Assembly: GCA_964583765.1 (NCBI GenBank)
Contig: CAZOWW010000011.1
Location: 1 to 64,000 of the forward strand
Source: CAZOWW01 sp964583765
GTDB lineage: Bacteria > Actinomycetota > Actinomycetes > Actinomycetales > Kineosporiaceae
Direction of reading: 5' to 3'
DNA length: 64,000 bases
Numbering within the stretch: the first letter of the stretch is position 1; each line of letters begins with the position of its first letter. The notes beneath the pieces are model-generated. The model worked only from the letters and a program-made list of their open reading frames with translations, was not told where the DNA came from and made no database searches. The position numbers were made by a program, and so were the translations under genes. Shown piece by piece: positions 17,274-25,776 of this stretch.

Positions 17274-17627
17274 GGTGCTGCTCCTCGTGACGACGGGGTC
17301 GGATCCGGACGCCGGGGCCGGCGTGGGGCCGCCCGGTCGTCGACGTGCTCGACCTGCATCGTCCCACACCTGCGGCATCGTTCCGGTCCGTGGGAGCCCC
17401 CGCGCGGGACTCCAAGGCGCGGCCTGCAGAGAACTCGGGGCGGCCTGCAGAGAACTCGGGGCAGTCTTGCCGGGATTACGGTGCAGCCTGCAGAGAACTC
17501 GGAGGACGCCCGTCGTGAGCTCGGGCCGACCGCAGGGAACCCGAGGAGCCCCTTGCGCGGAACTCGGGGAGCTGCTGGGGACGGTGGCCCGCTCAAGCAG
17601 GCGGTCGGCCGCGCCGATTCTCGGGCA
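17274..17627. other. gene-free region between bL37 and pilT
   Basis: 354 bp between divergently placed genes. It should hold the bL37 and pilT promoters. GATTCT at 17616-17621 sits 6 nt before the pilT GTG, consistent with a leaderless start. The rest is dominated by a short repeat cluster at 17421-17505 and decayed copies of it up to about 17575. Confidence 0.5.
17421..17505. repeat. three-copy tandem repeat, about 20-bp unit
   Basis: The unit GGCCTGCAGAGAACTCGG occurs at 17421 and 17442, and, minus its first base, at 17486. Each copy contains the palindrome CTGCAG. Degenerate fragments (GGAACTCGGGG) continue downstream. No coding role is apparent. Confidence 0.8.
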
Positions 17628-18716
17628 GTGAGCGAGCAGCCACTTTCCGTCGTCCCGTTCCTGACCGCAGTGTCCGAGCTGTTCGGGTCGGATCTCCACT
17701 GCAAGGTCGGGTCCCCGCCCCGGGTGCGCATCGACGGCCGGCTGCGCAAGCTGCAGGCGCCGGTGTTGTGCTCGGCGGACACCGAGCACATGCTGACCGA
17801 GGTCCTGCGGCCCGATCTGCGGGAGGAGTTCACCCGCACGAACGAGGCCGACTTCGCGTACTCGCTGCCCGGCGTGGGGCGGTTCCGGGTGAACGCGTTC
17901 CGGGCGCGGGGGGCGGTCGGGCTGGTCTTCCGGCGGGTCTCCGTGGGCGCGATCCCGCTCGACCAGCTGGGCCTGCCCGAGGTGATCGGGCAGCTGGCCC
18001 TGGAACCGCGAGGACTGGTGCTGGTGACCGGTCCGACCGGGTCGGGCAAGACGACGACGCTCGCCGGCATGGTGAACCTGATCAACTGCCAGCGCGAGGT
18101 GCACGTCGTCACGATCGAGGACCCGATCGAGATCCTGCACGAGGACCAGCTGGCAATGATCAACCAGCGTGAGGTCCGCGTGGACACCGAGGACTTCAAC
18201 GGGGCCCTGCGCGCAGCCATGCGCCAGGACCCGGACGTGATCCTGGTCGGGGAGATGCGTGACCAGGAGACGGTACGTGCGGCGGTCGCCGCCGCCGAGA
18301 CCGGCCACTTCGTCATGTCCACCCTGCACACCACGGACGCTCAGGAGACCGTGGCCCGGGTCATCGACTTCTTCCCCCCGCACGAGCACAAGCAGATCCG
18401 GCTGGCCCTGGCCGGCGCACTGCGCGGGATCATCTGCCAGCGTCTGGTGCCCCGAGCGGACGGGCTGGGACGGTGCGTGGCGGTGGAGATCTGCGTGAAC
18501 ACGGGGCGGGTCGCCGAGGCGATCATCGACGAGGAGAAGACCTCCACCCTGGCCGATCTGATCCGTGAGGGTCACTTCTACGGCATGCAGACCTTCGACC
18601 AGCATCTCGTGGCGCTGGTCCGGGACAACGTCATCTCGATCAACGAGGCGATGGCCGTCTCGACCAACCCGCACGACCTGACCGTCGAGCTGCGCAAGCT
18701 GGGTCTCGTGGCCTGA
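17628..18716 (+). CDS. pilT: PilT-family type IV pilus retraction / secretion ATPase
   Basis: 362 residues from GTG 17628. An N-terminal PAS-like domain (about 1-110) precedes the RecA core: Walker A GPTGSGKTTT near residue 140, the Asp box VVTIEDPIEI, Walker B DPDVILVGEMRD and the His box FVMSTLHTTDA. This order is typical of PilT, the hexameric ATPase that depolymerises type IV pili. No other pilus gene lies in the window, so the partner machinery must be elsewhere. The 3' end overlaps the convergent glycosyltransferase gene by 77 bp. Confidence 0.9.
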   Translation: MSEQPLSVVPFLTAVSELFGSDLHCKVGSPPRVRIDGRLRKLQAPVLCSADTEHMLTEVLRPDLREEFTRTNEADFAYSLPGVGRFRVNAFRARGAVGLVFRRVSVGAIPLDQLGLPEVIGQLALEPRGLVLVTGPTGSGKTTTLAGMVNLINCQREVHVVTIEDPIEILHEDQLAMINQREVRVDTEDFNGALRAAMRQDPDVILVGEMRDQETVRAAVAAAETGHFVMSTLHTTDAQETVARVIDFFPPHEHKQIRLALAGALRGIICQRLVPRADGLGRCVAVEICVNTGRVAEAIIDEEKTSTLADLIREGHFYGMQTFDQHLVALVRDNVISINEAMAVSTNPHDLTVELRKLGLVA

Positions 18717-19998
18717 CCAGTACCTGGTCGTGCACCTCGCGGACGGCCGCCACGGTGGCCGTCCAGCTGCGGTGTTCCGCTGCGGCGCGTGCGGCGGCGC
18801 CTGCTCCCGCGTCCGCTGCCAGCGCGCGGACCGCGGAGGCTGCCTGCCGGGCCGAGCTCGCGGTCGCCCCCGCACCGGGCTCGAGGAGTTCGCCCGCGGC
18901 GCCGCGGGCGCTGACCACCACGGGTGTCCCGCAGGCCATGGCCTCCAGCGCGGCCAGGGCGAAGGTCTCCCGGGGGCACGGGGCCAGCGCGACGTCCGCC
19001 GCCGAGAGCACCTCCGCGACCCGCACCGGGTCCGGCTGATGGCCGAGGTATCGGGCCGGTAGCCGCTCGCGGTCCGCCTTGGCCCGCAGCGCGGGGCCGA
19101 GCGGACCCTCCCCGAGGTGGACGAGCTGGGCCCGCACCCCGGCGGCACACAGCTCGGCCAGGGTGTCCAGGGCCAGCTCGGGACGCTTGTCGGGATGCAG
19201 CCGGCCCACGCTGACCAGGCGGAGGGTCCCAAGGTCCCACGGCAGGTCACGACACGTCCGGGGCCGGAACAGGTCCAGGTCGACGCCGAACGGCACGACG
19301 TGCACCGACGGCGCTGTCTGCGCGGAGGGCCTCGCGTGTCCCGACGGCTCTGCGTTGCCCGACAACCAGGCACCTCCGCCGGTCAGGAACGGTTCCGCGG
19401 CGAATCGGGAGGCACAGACGACCGCGTCGAACCGGTCTGCCAGGCGTGAGGTCCAGCCGTCCGTCGCGCGGTCACGCCAGATCGCCCCGCGAGGGACGGC
19501 GTCCAGCCACCGGGTCGCCTCGGCCGCGACCAGGTCGATGCGCTCGTGAGCGAACAGCACGGCGGGGATCCCCGCCTCCCGGCACCAGCCGGAGACCCAG
19601 GCGAGCGTCGTCTGGTCGTGCACCTCGACCAGGTCCGGGGCCAGCCGGCGCAGGGTTGCGGCGACCGGGCGTCGTCCCAGGAGCACGCGGTAGGCGCCTC
19701 CCGAACCCGGCAACCGGGGGCCGCCGAGGATCTCGACCGACGGCCTCTCTTCGGCGTGACGCTCCAGCTGTTGCGGATCCCCGGCCTGCCGCCGGTCCTG
19801 GGTCGGTTGCGGATCCCGGGACTGCCGCCGGTCCCCGGGCAGCACGAGCACCGGATCCAGCCCGTCCTGGCGGTACCCGCGGGCGAGGGCTCGCACCACG
19901 GTGCCCAGTCCGCCCGACGTCGGACTGATGAAGTTGGCCAGCTGCACCACCCGTAACCTTCCGGGACGGGGTGGCGGCTCGTCCGCCCGCACCGCCAC
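18640..19998 (-). CDS. GT4-family glycosyltransferase
   Basis: 452 residues from GTG 19998 (GTG 19992 is also possible). The GT-B fold is shown by the N-terminal VVQLANFISPTSGGLGTVV, the sugar-nucleotide domain opening with VSVGRLHPDKRPELALD, and the EX7E-like ETFALAALEAMACGTPVV near residue 370. A low-complexity insert with GDP/QDR repeats (about residues 60-95) matches a tandem DNA repeat. It starts 2 nt after the stop of the DUF2334 deacetylase gene, so the two form an operon, probably for an envelope glycan or glycolipid. The last 25 residues are encoded opposite the end of pilT and may not be essential. Confidence 0.85.
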   Translation of the reverse strand: MAVRADEPPPRPGRLRVVQLANFISPTSGGLGTVVRALARGYRQDGLDPVLVLPGDRRQSRDPQPTQDRRQAGDPQQLERHAEERPSVEILGGPRLPGSGGAYRVLLGRRPVAATLRRLAPDLVEVHDQTTLAWVSGWCREAGIPAVLFAHERIDLVAAEATRWLDAVPRGAIWRDRATDGWTSRLADRFDAVVCASRFAAEPFLTGGGAWLSGNAEPSGHARPSAQTAPSVHVVPFGVDLDLFRPRTCRDLPWDLGTLRLVSVGRLHPDKRPELALDTLAELCAAGVRAQLVHLGEGPLGPALRAKADRERLPARYLGHQPDPVRVAEVLSAADVALAPCPRETFALAALEAMACGTPVVVSARGAAGELLEPGAGATASSARQAASAVRALAADAGAGAAARAAAEHRSWTATVAAVREVHDQVLVRPRDPACAARRSGRAGWSRRPSPR

Positions 19999-20000
19999 CC

Positions 20001-20783
20001 TCAGCCCGCGCGGCGGGTGCCGAGGTCCCGACCGATCACGTCGAGGTAGGTGAGCGGCTCGGCACCGAGATCCCGGCAGCGACCGATCGTGCGCACCGCG
20101 GCCTCGGCCAGTCCGGGACGGGGGAGGTCGTTGGGATGCAGTCCCACCCGCACGGAGCGCCCCGCTCGCACCAGGGTCGCGGCCCCGCCGAGGACCTGTC
20201 GTCCCAGGGCCTCGCCCAGGGACGTCCGGGGCGATCCGGCCGGTCCCGGGCGGTGACACAGGGCCGGTGCCAGCCAGCGCCGTCCCGTGCGCAGATCGAC
20301 GACCCCGGCGTGATCGGTCGCGTAGCTCAGGCCCGCCTCAGCGAAACCCACCACGGCCGCCGCCGAGGCGAGCCAGCCCGGAGGCGTGGTGCCCTCCGGG
20401 GAGAGTCCGTGCGCCCGCAGCACGCCCAGCCCCGCGCGGGTCCGCTCACGGGCGGTCCTGCGGTCGAGCGCCCAGAACTCGGCGGCCCCCCGGGCCACCG
20501 CGGCGCCCACCAGTCGGCGGGGGAGCGAACCGGGGACATCGGCGCGGTGACACCAGCCGTGCAGGGCGATCTCGTCGCCGCGGGCGGCACGCCCCCGCAG
20601 CCAGGCCGCGAGGTCGGTGCCGTCGTCCCCCGGATCACCGAAGGTCATCCCCTGCCAGGGGCCGGGTACGACGAGAAAGGTGAGTGGGATCCCCAGCGGA
20701 TCGAGCAGTTCCGCCCACCGCCGGCTTGCCGTGGCGGTGGCGGGAGCCACGTCATGGATCGAGACGACGAGCGAGGGCGTCAT
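20001..20783 (-). CDS. DUF2334 polysaccharide-deacetylase-like protein
   Basis: 260 residues from ATG 20783. It opens with LVVSIHDVAP, the DUF2334 version of the deacetylase Asp motif. EIALHGWCHRAD and the late GLHPNDL supply likely metal-binding histidines. No signal peptide is seen, so it is expected to be cytosolic. Co-transcription with the glycosyltransferase suggests it trims an N-acetyl or similar group on the same glycoconjugate, by analogy with MshB- or PIG-L-like steps. Substrate not determinable. Confidence 0.8.
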   Translation of the reverse strand: MTPSLVVSIHDVAPATATASRRWAELLDPLGIPLTFLVVPGPWQGMTFGDPGDDGTDLAAWLRGRAARGDEIALHGWCHRADVPGSLPRRLVGAAVARGAAEFWALDRRTARERTRAGLGVLRAHGLSPEGTTPPGWLASAAAVVGFAEAGLSYATDHAGVVDLRTGRRWLAPALCHRPGPAGSPRTSLGEALGRQVLGGAATLVRAGRSVRVGLHPNDLPRPGLAEAAVRTIGRCRDLGAEPLTYLDVIGRDLGTRRAG

Positions 20784-21091
20784 GAGGTGCTCCGTCCGGT
20801 CGCGAGGCAGCCGTGCGGGACGCTGTCAGCGTAGCCAGTGGTCGTCGGCGACCGAGTGCGGCGTCACGGCAGGAACCATGGCGGTCTCATGTGCGGAACC
20901 ATGGCGGTTTCACGGCAGGAACGACGGCTTCGTCCGGGGGAACGACGGCGTCGCTGGAAGGAGCGGAATCATCACCGGAGGCGGCGAGAACGTCACTTCT
21001 GGTGACACGGCGGGGTCGCTGGAGGTGAGGATGTGGCGTCACAGGGGGTGAGGTACTGGCACACTGCCTCCGTGGTTCCTTGGCAGAGCGG
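20784..21091. repeat. intergenic region with a repeat cluster (20864-20955)
   Basis: A 308-bp region between divergent genes. Four degenerate copies of a 22-24 bp unit (core GGAACCATGGCGG or GGAACGACGGC) run from 20864 to 20955; two contain the palindrome CCATGG. A possible leaderless mini-ORF starts at GTG 21072 (see findings). No other gene is evident. Confidence 0.6.
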
Positions 21092-22057
21092 ATGCGGCGA
21101 GGCGGTACCCCTACCCGTCCGCGCGGGGGCGGGAGCACACGATTGATCCCTCAGACGCTGGTGTCCGACGTCCTGGCCGCGATCGCAACGGTCATGTACG
21201 CACTGGGCACCAACCTGCAGCGGCGATCGGCGGCCCGTGCCCCTCGTGGCGACGGGAGTGCGCTGCGGCTGCTGGCCCGCATGCTGCACACGCCCCGTTG
21301 GCTCATGGGTGCCACCTGCTCGGCGGCGGCGCTCGTGCTGCAGATGTGCGCGCTGGTCGAGGGCAGTGTGATCGTGGTGCAGGCGATCGTGACCTGCGGC
21401 CTCGTCGTCTCACTCCTGATCGAGTCCGTGCTGGACCGCCGGCCGATCCGGGCCCGCGCGATGGTCGGGCCGCTCGTGCTCGTCACCGGCGTGACCGTCC
21501 TTGCCGCGGTGGGCCGGCCGAGCGACGGACAGGAGCCCTCTCCGGGCCGGTTGATCCTGGCCCTGCTCGCGGTGGCCGTGGTGGGCGGGGCCGGAGCTCT
21601 CGCGGTGCGCACCCGCGTGGACGGCCCGATGCTCGCCCGGCTGATCGGGGTGGTGAGCGGGGTCTGCTTCGCCATCGACGCCACCTTCCTCAAGCAGGTG
21701 GGGCTGGTCCTGGGGCAGGGACACGGACGCCCGCTCGCACTCGCCGGGGCGGTCGGCGGTTTCGCGAGTGCGTCCATGCTGGGGAACGTGCTGATCCAAC
21801 GGGCGTTCCAGATGGCCCCGCTGCGCACCGTGTTGCCCGCGGTGACCGCGGTGGAGCCCGTCGCGGCCCTGGCCTGCGGGATGCTCGTGTTCCGGGAACG
21901 TCTGGTCGGCACACCCTCGATCGTCGGCGTGGTCACGGGGCTCGTCATCATCGCCGCGGGCGGACTGGTGGAGACCCGATTCCTGTCGCCGTCCGGTCGA
22001 CTCGGCGTGCGCCTGGCCGCGGCCACCGCCCGAGGCAGCGCCCACCGCGGCCGTTGA
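21092..22057 (+). CDS. DMT/EamA-type multi-spanning transporter
   Basis: Up to 321 residues from ATG 21092; TTG 21143 (preceded by GGGAG, and overlapping a mini-ORF stop as TTGA) is a strong alternative. About nine hydrophobic helices are arranged as two repeats, with characteristic short loops (SDVLAAIATVMYALGTNLQRR, then VVQAIVTCGLVVSLLIE, and MLVFRERLVGTPSIVGVV near the end). This is the drug/metabolite transporter pattern seen in actinobacterial EamA-like proteins, which export metabolites from the cytosol. Substrate unknown. It stands alone and ends at a strong hairpin shared with sodN. Confidence 0.75.
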   Translation: MRRGGTPTRPRGGGSTRLIPQTLVSDVLAAIATVMYALGTNLQRRSAARAPRGDGSALRLLARMLHTPRWLMGATCSAAALVLQMCALVEGSVIVVQAIVTCGLVVSLLIESVLDRRPIRARAMVGPLVLVTGVTVLAAVGRPSDGQEPSPGRLILALLAVAVVGGAGALAVRTRVDGPMLARLIGVVSGVCFAIDATFLKQVGLVLGQGHGRPLALAGAVGGFASASMLGNVLIQRAFQMAPLRTVLPAVTAVEPVAALACGMLVFRERLVGTPSIVGVVTGLVIIAAGGLVETRFLSPSGRLGVRLAAATARGSAHRGR

Positions 22058-22121
22058 GCCGGCGAACGTCCGTCGGCGGGACGCAGGGTCCGCAGCGCTC
22101 CGCGAACGTCCGTCCCGTCAC
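22058..22121. repeat. two-copy GCGAACGTCCGTC repeat
   Basis: Identical 13-mers at 22062 and 22102, 40 bp apart, in the convergent gap between the DMT transporter and sodN. Confidence 0.5.
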
Positions 22122-22138
22122 CCCAGGTGGGGGGACGG

Positions 22139-22173
22139 CAGTGGCCGGACGGGACGAGCCCGCCCGGCCACTG
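22139..22173. terminator. bidirectional terminator between the DMT gene and sodN
   Basis: CAGTGGCCGG pairs with CCGGCCACTG. After one mismatch, CGGG pairs with CCCG around a 5-base loop. A TTTCC stretch follows on the plus strand. It lies between two convergent stops. Confidence 0.7.
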
Positions 22174-22191
22174 GATTTCCTCACCACGGGT

Positions 22192-22602
22192 TCAGGCCGG
22201 CTGCTTGGTCTCCCAGAAGATCTTCGCGATCTCGTCGATGGCGGCGAGCAACTTGTCCGCCGTGGCGACGTCCAGGCCGCCCTTCGTGCCACCCGCGCCG
22301 GCCAGCTTGGTCGCCTCGTTGAAGAGCGTGTGCAGCTGCGGGTACTTCTCGAAGTGCGGTGCCTTGAAGTAGTCCGTCCAGAGCACCCACAGGTGATGCT
22401 TCACCAGATCGCTGCGCTGTTCCTTGATGAGCAGGGCGCGCTGGCGGAATACCGGGTCGTCCGAGGCCTGGTACTTCTCGATGATCGCTTTGACCGACTC
22501 GGCCTCGATCCGTGCCTGGGCGGGGTCGTAGACGCCGCAGGGCAGGTCGCAGTGGGCCCTGACCTCGGTGCGGGTGAGAACGTCGAGGAGACGCGCGAGC
22601 AT
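22192..22602 (-). CDS. sodN: nickel superoxide dismutase precursor
   Basis: 136 residues from ATG 22602, with AAGGGAG six bases upstream. The nickel hook HCDLPCGVYDP starts at His17, so a 16-residue propeptide (ending VRA) must be removed to expose the His1 ligand; Cys2 and Cys6 complete the nickel site. The rest is the four-helix subunit of the Ni-SOD hexamer (KHHLWVLWTDYFK near residue 75). It dismutates superoxide in the cytosol. The maturation protease SodX is encoded immediately upstream. Confidence 0.97.
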   Translation of the reverse strand: MLARLLDVLTRTEVRAHCDLPCGVYDPAQARIEAESVKAIIEKYQASDDPVFRQRALLIKEQRSDLVKHHLWVLWTDYFKAPHFEKYPQLHTLFNEATKLAGAGGTKGGLDVATADKLLAAIDEIAKIFWETKQPA

Positions 22603-22837
22603 TCCGTACTCCCTTTCGTGAGGTGGTTCCCCGGCCGTTCCCGCCGGAACCCCCATTCGCGCGGCGACCGCACCGGGTCATTTCCCGAGGTGGTCGTGCG
22701 TCATTCCTGGGGCGTGGTCCCGGAGTGCGTTCCCGGAGACTGCTGTCGCCTCACGCTACCGGGGGTCCGGCGCTCCCGCATGGCACGGACCGCTGGGGGA
22801 GCCGGATGCTCGCCCGGCGGTCGCGTCGGGGGTCCTG
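22603..22837. other. 235-bp spacer between sodX and sodN
   Basis: No gene is recognised. The length suggests that sodN has its own promoter rather than depending on sodX read-through. Two similar GGAATGAC / GGAAATGAC words lie about 25 bp apart near 22682-22714. No convincing Nur operator was found. Confidence 0.4.
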
Positions 22838-23221
22838 TCAGGTCCGCCGGCCGAGCCGGAAGGGCCGGGGGCGCAGGCGACACACCACCAGGCCGCGCAC
22901 GTCGTCGGGAGCGATCGCGCCGACCAACCACGAGTCGGTGCCCGTCTCGGGGTTGTCCCGCTCGACCCACCAGCCCTCGGGCAGGCGGCGCGTGATCCGC
23001 TTGACGGACAGCGGGCGGCCCCCGGGCAGGAGTACCACGGCGAGACGTCCCACCACCTTCGCCTGACCCGGTCCGGACCTGCGCAGACGGGAGCGCAACC
23101 GCGGACCGACCCAGCGGACGAGCAGACGATCGCCCTCCCGCAGGGTGGGCTCCATGGAACGTCCCCGGACCACGGCCACTCCCCAGGGGAGCAGGTACCG
23201 GGGTGGCGGCGTCGAGCTCAT
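22838..23221 (-). CDS. sodX: nickel-type superoxide dismutase maturation protease SodX
   Basis: 127 residues from ATG 23221. It is a short S26-type signal-peptidase fold: the catalytic Ser in RGRSMEPTLREGD (about residue 22) and the Lys in LSVKRITRRLP, with the box VERDNPETGTDSW. There is no membrane anchor, as expected for the cytosolic SodX that removes the SodN propeptide. Gene order here is sodX then sodN on the same strand, 235 bp apart. Confidence 0.92.
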   Translation of the reverse strand: MSSTPPPRYLLPWGVAVVRGRSMEPTLREGDRLLVRWVGPRLRSRLRRSGPGQAKVVGRLAVVLLPGGRPLSVKRITRRLPEGWWVERDNPETGTDSWLVGAIAPDDVRGLVVCRLRPRPFRLGRRT

Positions 23222-23558
23222 CGTCCTGTCCTACCAGAGCGTGGCGGGACTGCGTCGGCGGACGTCGCGGGGCCTGCGGGGCGTGGCGGGACTGCGACGG
23301 CGGGCGGCGCGGGACCTGCCCGACGCCGTGGGGGTGTAATGCCGCGGGTCACCCGTTCGCTGACATCGTGAGCCGGTCGTCCGCCGAGAGGGCGACCGTC
23401 CCGAAGCACAGGAACCGGAACAGGACGACCGGGCAGGAACCCGCGGAGACCGGCAGCAGGGACCGGCCTCCGGGCGACACCGGGTCCGTCCGAGGCATTC
23501 GGGCCGGGCAGCCACCTGCCCGACCCGGCTCCGGACGGCACGACGGACGGAGGGGTTC
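23222..23558. repeat. gene-free divergent region with a 42-bp direct repeat
   Basis: 337 bp between sodX and the ECF sigma gene. Two copies of a GCGTGGCGGGACTGCG-led unit start at 23239 and 23281 (42-bp spacing), extending to about 23325. The rest shows no gene. Promoters for both flanking genes are expected; neither was clearly recognised. Confidence 0.5.
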
Positions 23559-24383
23559 GTGGCGTCACGATCGATCAGACCGGGTGCGCGTGCCCGCCCA
23601 CGGGAGGAGACGCGGGCCGGGGCGGACGTGCGTCCACGGGCCGACGACGAGGACGTGCTCGCCGCGCAACGCGGTGACGAGGACGCCTTCGTCACGCTCT
23701 ACCGGCATCTCCAGCCCTCGCTGCTGCGCTACCTCACCGTGCTCGTGGGCGAGGACGCCGAGGACATCGCGGGCGAGACCTGGATGCACACCTGCCGCGA
23801 CCTCGGACGGTTCCGCGGTGGCCTGGACGACTTCCGCGGCTGGGTGATCACCATTGCCCGGCACCGGGCCCTGGACCACCTGCGGGCCGCCCGGCGGCGC
23901 CTGGTCGTCCTGACGGCGCCGGAGGACATGCCCCGCGCGGGCACCGAACCCGATGTGAGCGTGGCGGCCGAGCAGGCCGCGGCCACCCAGCAGGCGCTAC
24001 GCCTGATCGCCAGCCTGCCGCCGGACCAGGCCGAGGCGGTGCTGCTGCGGGCGGTGGTCGGCCTCGACGCGAACACGGCCGGCGCGGTGCTCGGCAAGCG
24101 GGCGGGCGCCGTCCGCACGGCTGCGCACCGAGGGCTGCGCACCTTGGCCCGACGTCTGGGGGATCCGAACAGCTCGGGGGAGACCGGGGTCTGGGCCTGG
24201 TCGGGGATCGGCGTCGGTGTCGGTCCCGCCGCCGGGGGGAAGGAGCCCGGGGACGCCGTCCGTGGGGCCTCCCGTGACGCCGAGAACCTCGGGTCCGGGC
24301 GGGGGACCCGGGAGCGGGCGCCGGGCAATCGGCGTCGGGGTGTGACGCGCGGAGATGGTCTTCCGCTGAGCGAGGTGCCATGA
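23559..24383 (+). CDS. ECF-type RNA polymerase sigma factor
   Basis: 274 residues from GTG 23559, preceded by GGAGGGG at good spacing. Region 2 spans about residues 40-110 (LRYLTVLVGEDAEDIAGETWMHT, then FRGWVITIARHRALDHLRA). Region 4 spans about 140-205 (LPPDQAEAVLLRAVVGLDANT, recognition helix AGAVRTAAHRGLR). A 70-residue Gly-rich tail follows. It overlaps the next gene, a single-pass membrane protein, by an ATGA, which is the typical sigma/anti-sigma layout. The signal and regulon are unknown. Confidence 0.88.
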   Translation: MASRSIRPGARARPREETRAGADVRPRADDEDVLAAQRGDEDAFVTLYRHLQPSLLRYLTVLVGEDAEDIAGETWMHTCRDLGRFRGGLDDFRGWVITIARHRALDHLRAARRRLVVLTAPEDMPRAGTEPDVSVAAEQAAATQQALRLIASLPPDQAEAVLLRAVVGLDANTAGAVLGKRAGAVRTAAHRGLRTLARRLGDPNSSGETGVWAWSGIGVGVGPAAGGKEPGDAVRGASRDAENLGSGRGTRERAPGNRRRGVTRGDGLPLSEVP

Positions 24384-25441
24384 CCAGGAATCGCGAATCC
24401 GGACCCGACCGGCGTGCCGCCGAGGAACTGCTCGACGGTGCGCGGGACGGAACTCCGCTGTCCGCGCTCCTCCAGGCAGCCACGGCCCGGCCGTCGGCGC
24501 GGGAGACGGCGCGGGAGACGGAGGCTCTCGCCCGGTTCCGCGCGACGGGCGACGCCCGCACCTCATCCGCCAGGAGAGCACCCATGATCAAGAGCTTGTT
24601 GTCCAAGCTCCTCGTCGCCAAGGTACTTGCGGGCACCACGGCCGCTGTCGCGGTCGGGGGGCTCGCGCTCACGGCGACCGACGGCCACCTGCCCGGGCCG
24701 CTGTACCGGGGAACCGCCCACACCACCACCACGAGCGCTGCCGGGCACCGCGTGGCTCCCGCCGGCACCAAGGCGCCCACCTGGTTCTCCGAGGCCTCGC
24801 GTCGCACGCCCTCGAAGGTCCTGCTCGGGCACCTGTGCCGATTCTGGCTGGTGGCGCCCGCACCCAACCAGGACATGTTGCTGCGGTCCCGGTTCGCGAA
24901 GGTCCTCGTCAAGGCCGCGGGCGGGGAGAAGAACGTCCAGAGCTACTGCGTCGGCCTGGTCGGCGAGCCTCCGCCCTGCCCCTCGATGACGGTCCGCCCG
25001 ATCCCGTCCGGCAGCCCCGCCGCACGTTCCGAGGCCCGGGACTGGACGCGGTGGCCCGACGACTGGCCGTCCGCCCAGGACGGCCGGTCGGCGAGGACGA
25101 CCACCCCGACCGTCCGCACCACCCGGACGGGGACCGAGACGACGCGGGACCTGCGTGACTGGTCGGCGTGGCCGGAACTGTTCTGGAGTTGCGCGGCCAA
25201 GGCTGGCTGGGACGGGTACCACGCCTCCGGGAGCCAGCCGACGTGGTCGCACCCCACCGTGACCTGGCCGCACCCCACCGTGACCTGGACGGCTCCGCCG
25301 TCCGTGCCCTCGACCGGCGGATTCCGCACCGGGAGCGGTGGGCACAGCTACGGCTACGGCCACGGTGGTTACGTGCTTCCCACCCGTACCGCGGTCCCGA
25401 CCCTCACCGCCACCGAGGGGGCGGTGTCCGGCAGCCACTAG
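24380..25441 (+). CDS. putative membrane anti-sigma factor with low-complexity exported tail
   Basis: 353 residues. ATG 24380 overlaps the sigma gene stop. Residues 1-65 are an acidic/basic helical region (AAEELLDGARDGTPLSALL) that could hold the sigma factor. One membrane helix follows near residues 78-100 (VLAGTTAAVAVGGLALTAT). The exported part has paired cysteines and a Thr/Pro/Trp/His-rich tail with duplicated HPTVTW units and a Gly/Tyr/His stretch. No zinc motif is present. The anti-sigma role rests on gene overlap and topology, not on a named domain. Confidence 0.6.
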   Translation: MTRNRESGPDRRAAEELLDGARDGTPLSALLQAATARPSARETARETEALARFRATGDARTSSARRAPMIKSLLSKLLVAKVLAGTTAAVAVGGLALTATDGHLPGPLYRGTAHTTTTSAAGHRVAPAGTKAPTWFSEASRRTPSKVLLGHLCRFWLVAPAPNQDMLLRSRFAKVLVKAAGGEKNVQSYCVGLVGEPPPCPSMTVRPIPSGSPAARSEARDWTRWPDDWPSAQDGRSARTTTPTVRTTRTGTETTRDLRDWSAWPELFWSCAAKAGWDGYHASGSQPTWSHPTVTWPHPTVTWTAPPSVPSTGGFRTGSGGHSYGYGHGGYVLPTRTAVPTLTATEGAVSGSH

Positions 25442-25485
25442 ACGACATTCGAGGACTCACCCGATCTGCCCTCCCGCAGCAGGCC

Positions 25486-25515
25486 GCGGTGCCGGCGCTC
25501 AGGCGCCGGCACCGC
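25486..25515. terminator. terminator hairpin after the anti-sigma gene
   Basis: A perfect 12-bp stem, GCGGTGCCGGCG with CGCCGGCACCGC around a CTCAGG loop, lies 45 bp after the stop. No T run follows. Confidence 0.65.
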
Positions 25516-25575
25516 ATGGCCCCGGATCGGGACCCTGAGCTCTCTTCCCGCGACGCCTACCCCTGCTGGCGTCGC

Positions 25576-25623
25576 GACCGGCCCGGTAGGCCGCCTCTCG
25601 GATCGGCGGCCACCGGGCCGGTC
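25576..25623. terminator. long bidirectional hairpin
   Basis: GACCGGCCCGGT pairs perfectly with ACCGGGCCGGTC. After a single bulged A, GGCCGCC pairs with GGCGGCC around a 9-base loop. This makes 19 base pairs, between the convergent anti-sigma and DUF4234 genes. The 335-bp gap 25442-25776 contains this and the preceding hairpin and no gene. Confidence 0.75.
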
Positions 25624-25776
25624 TGTGTCTGCGACTACCTGTGTACGGCGGTGGATACGCTGGTTCCCGGCTCGCGGATCTGGACCCATTCGTGGGATTC
25701 CGTCCGGCGGGCGGGGAGGTCCGACTGTCTGCCCGGTCCCGCGGGGCATGGTGGAGCGCGAGACCGATGGGACGGA

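Noticed and set aside
22571..22594. GGAAT-N19-GTT resembling a SigR promoter near sodN
   Set aside because: It lies at and inside the sodN start codon on the coding strand, so it cannot drive sodN; probably chance.
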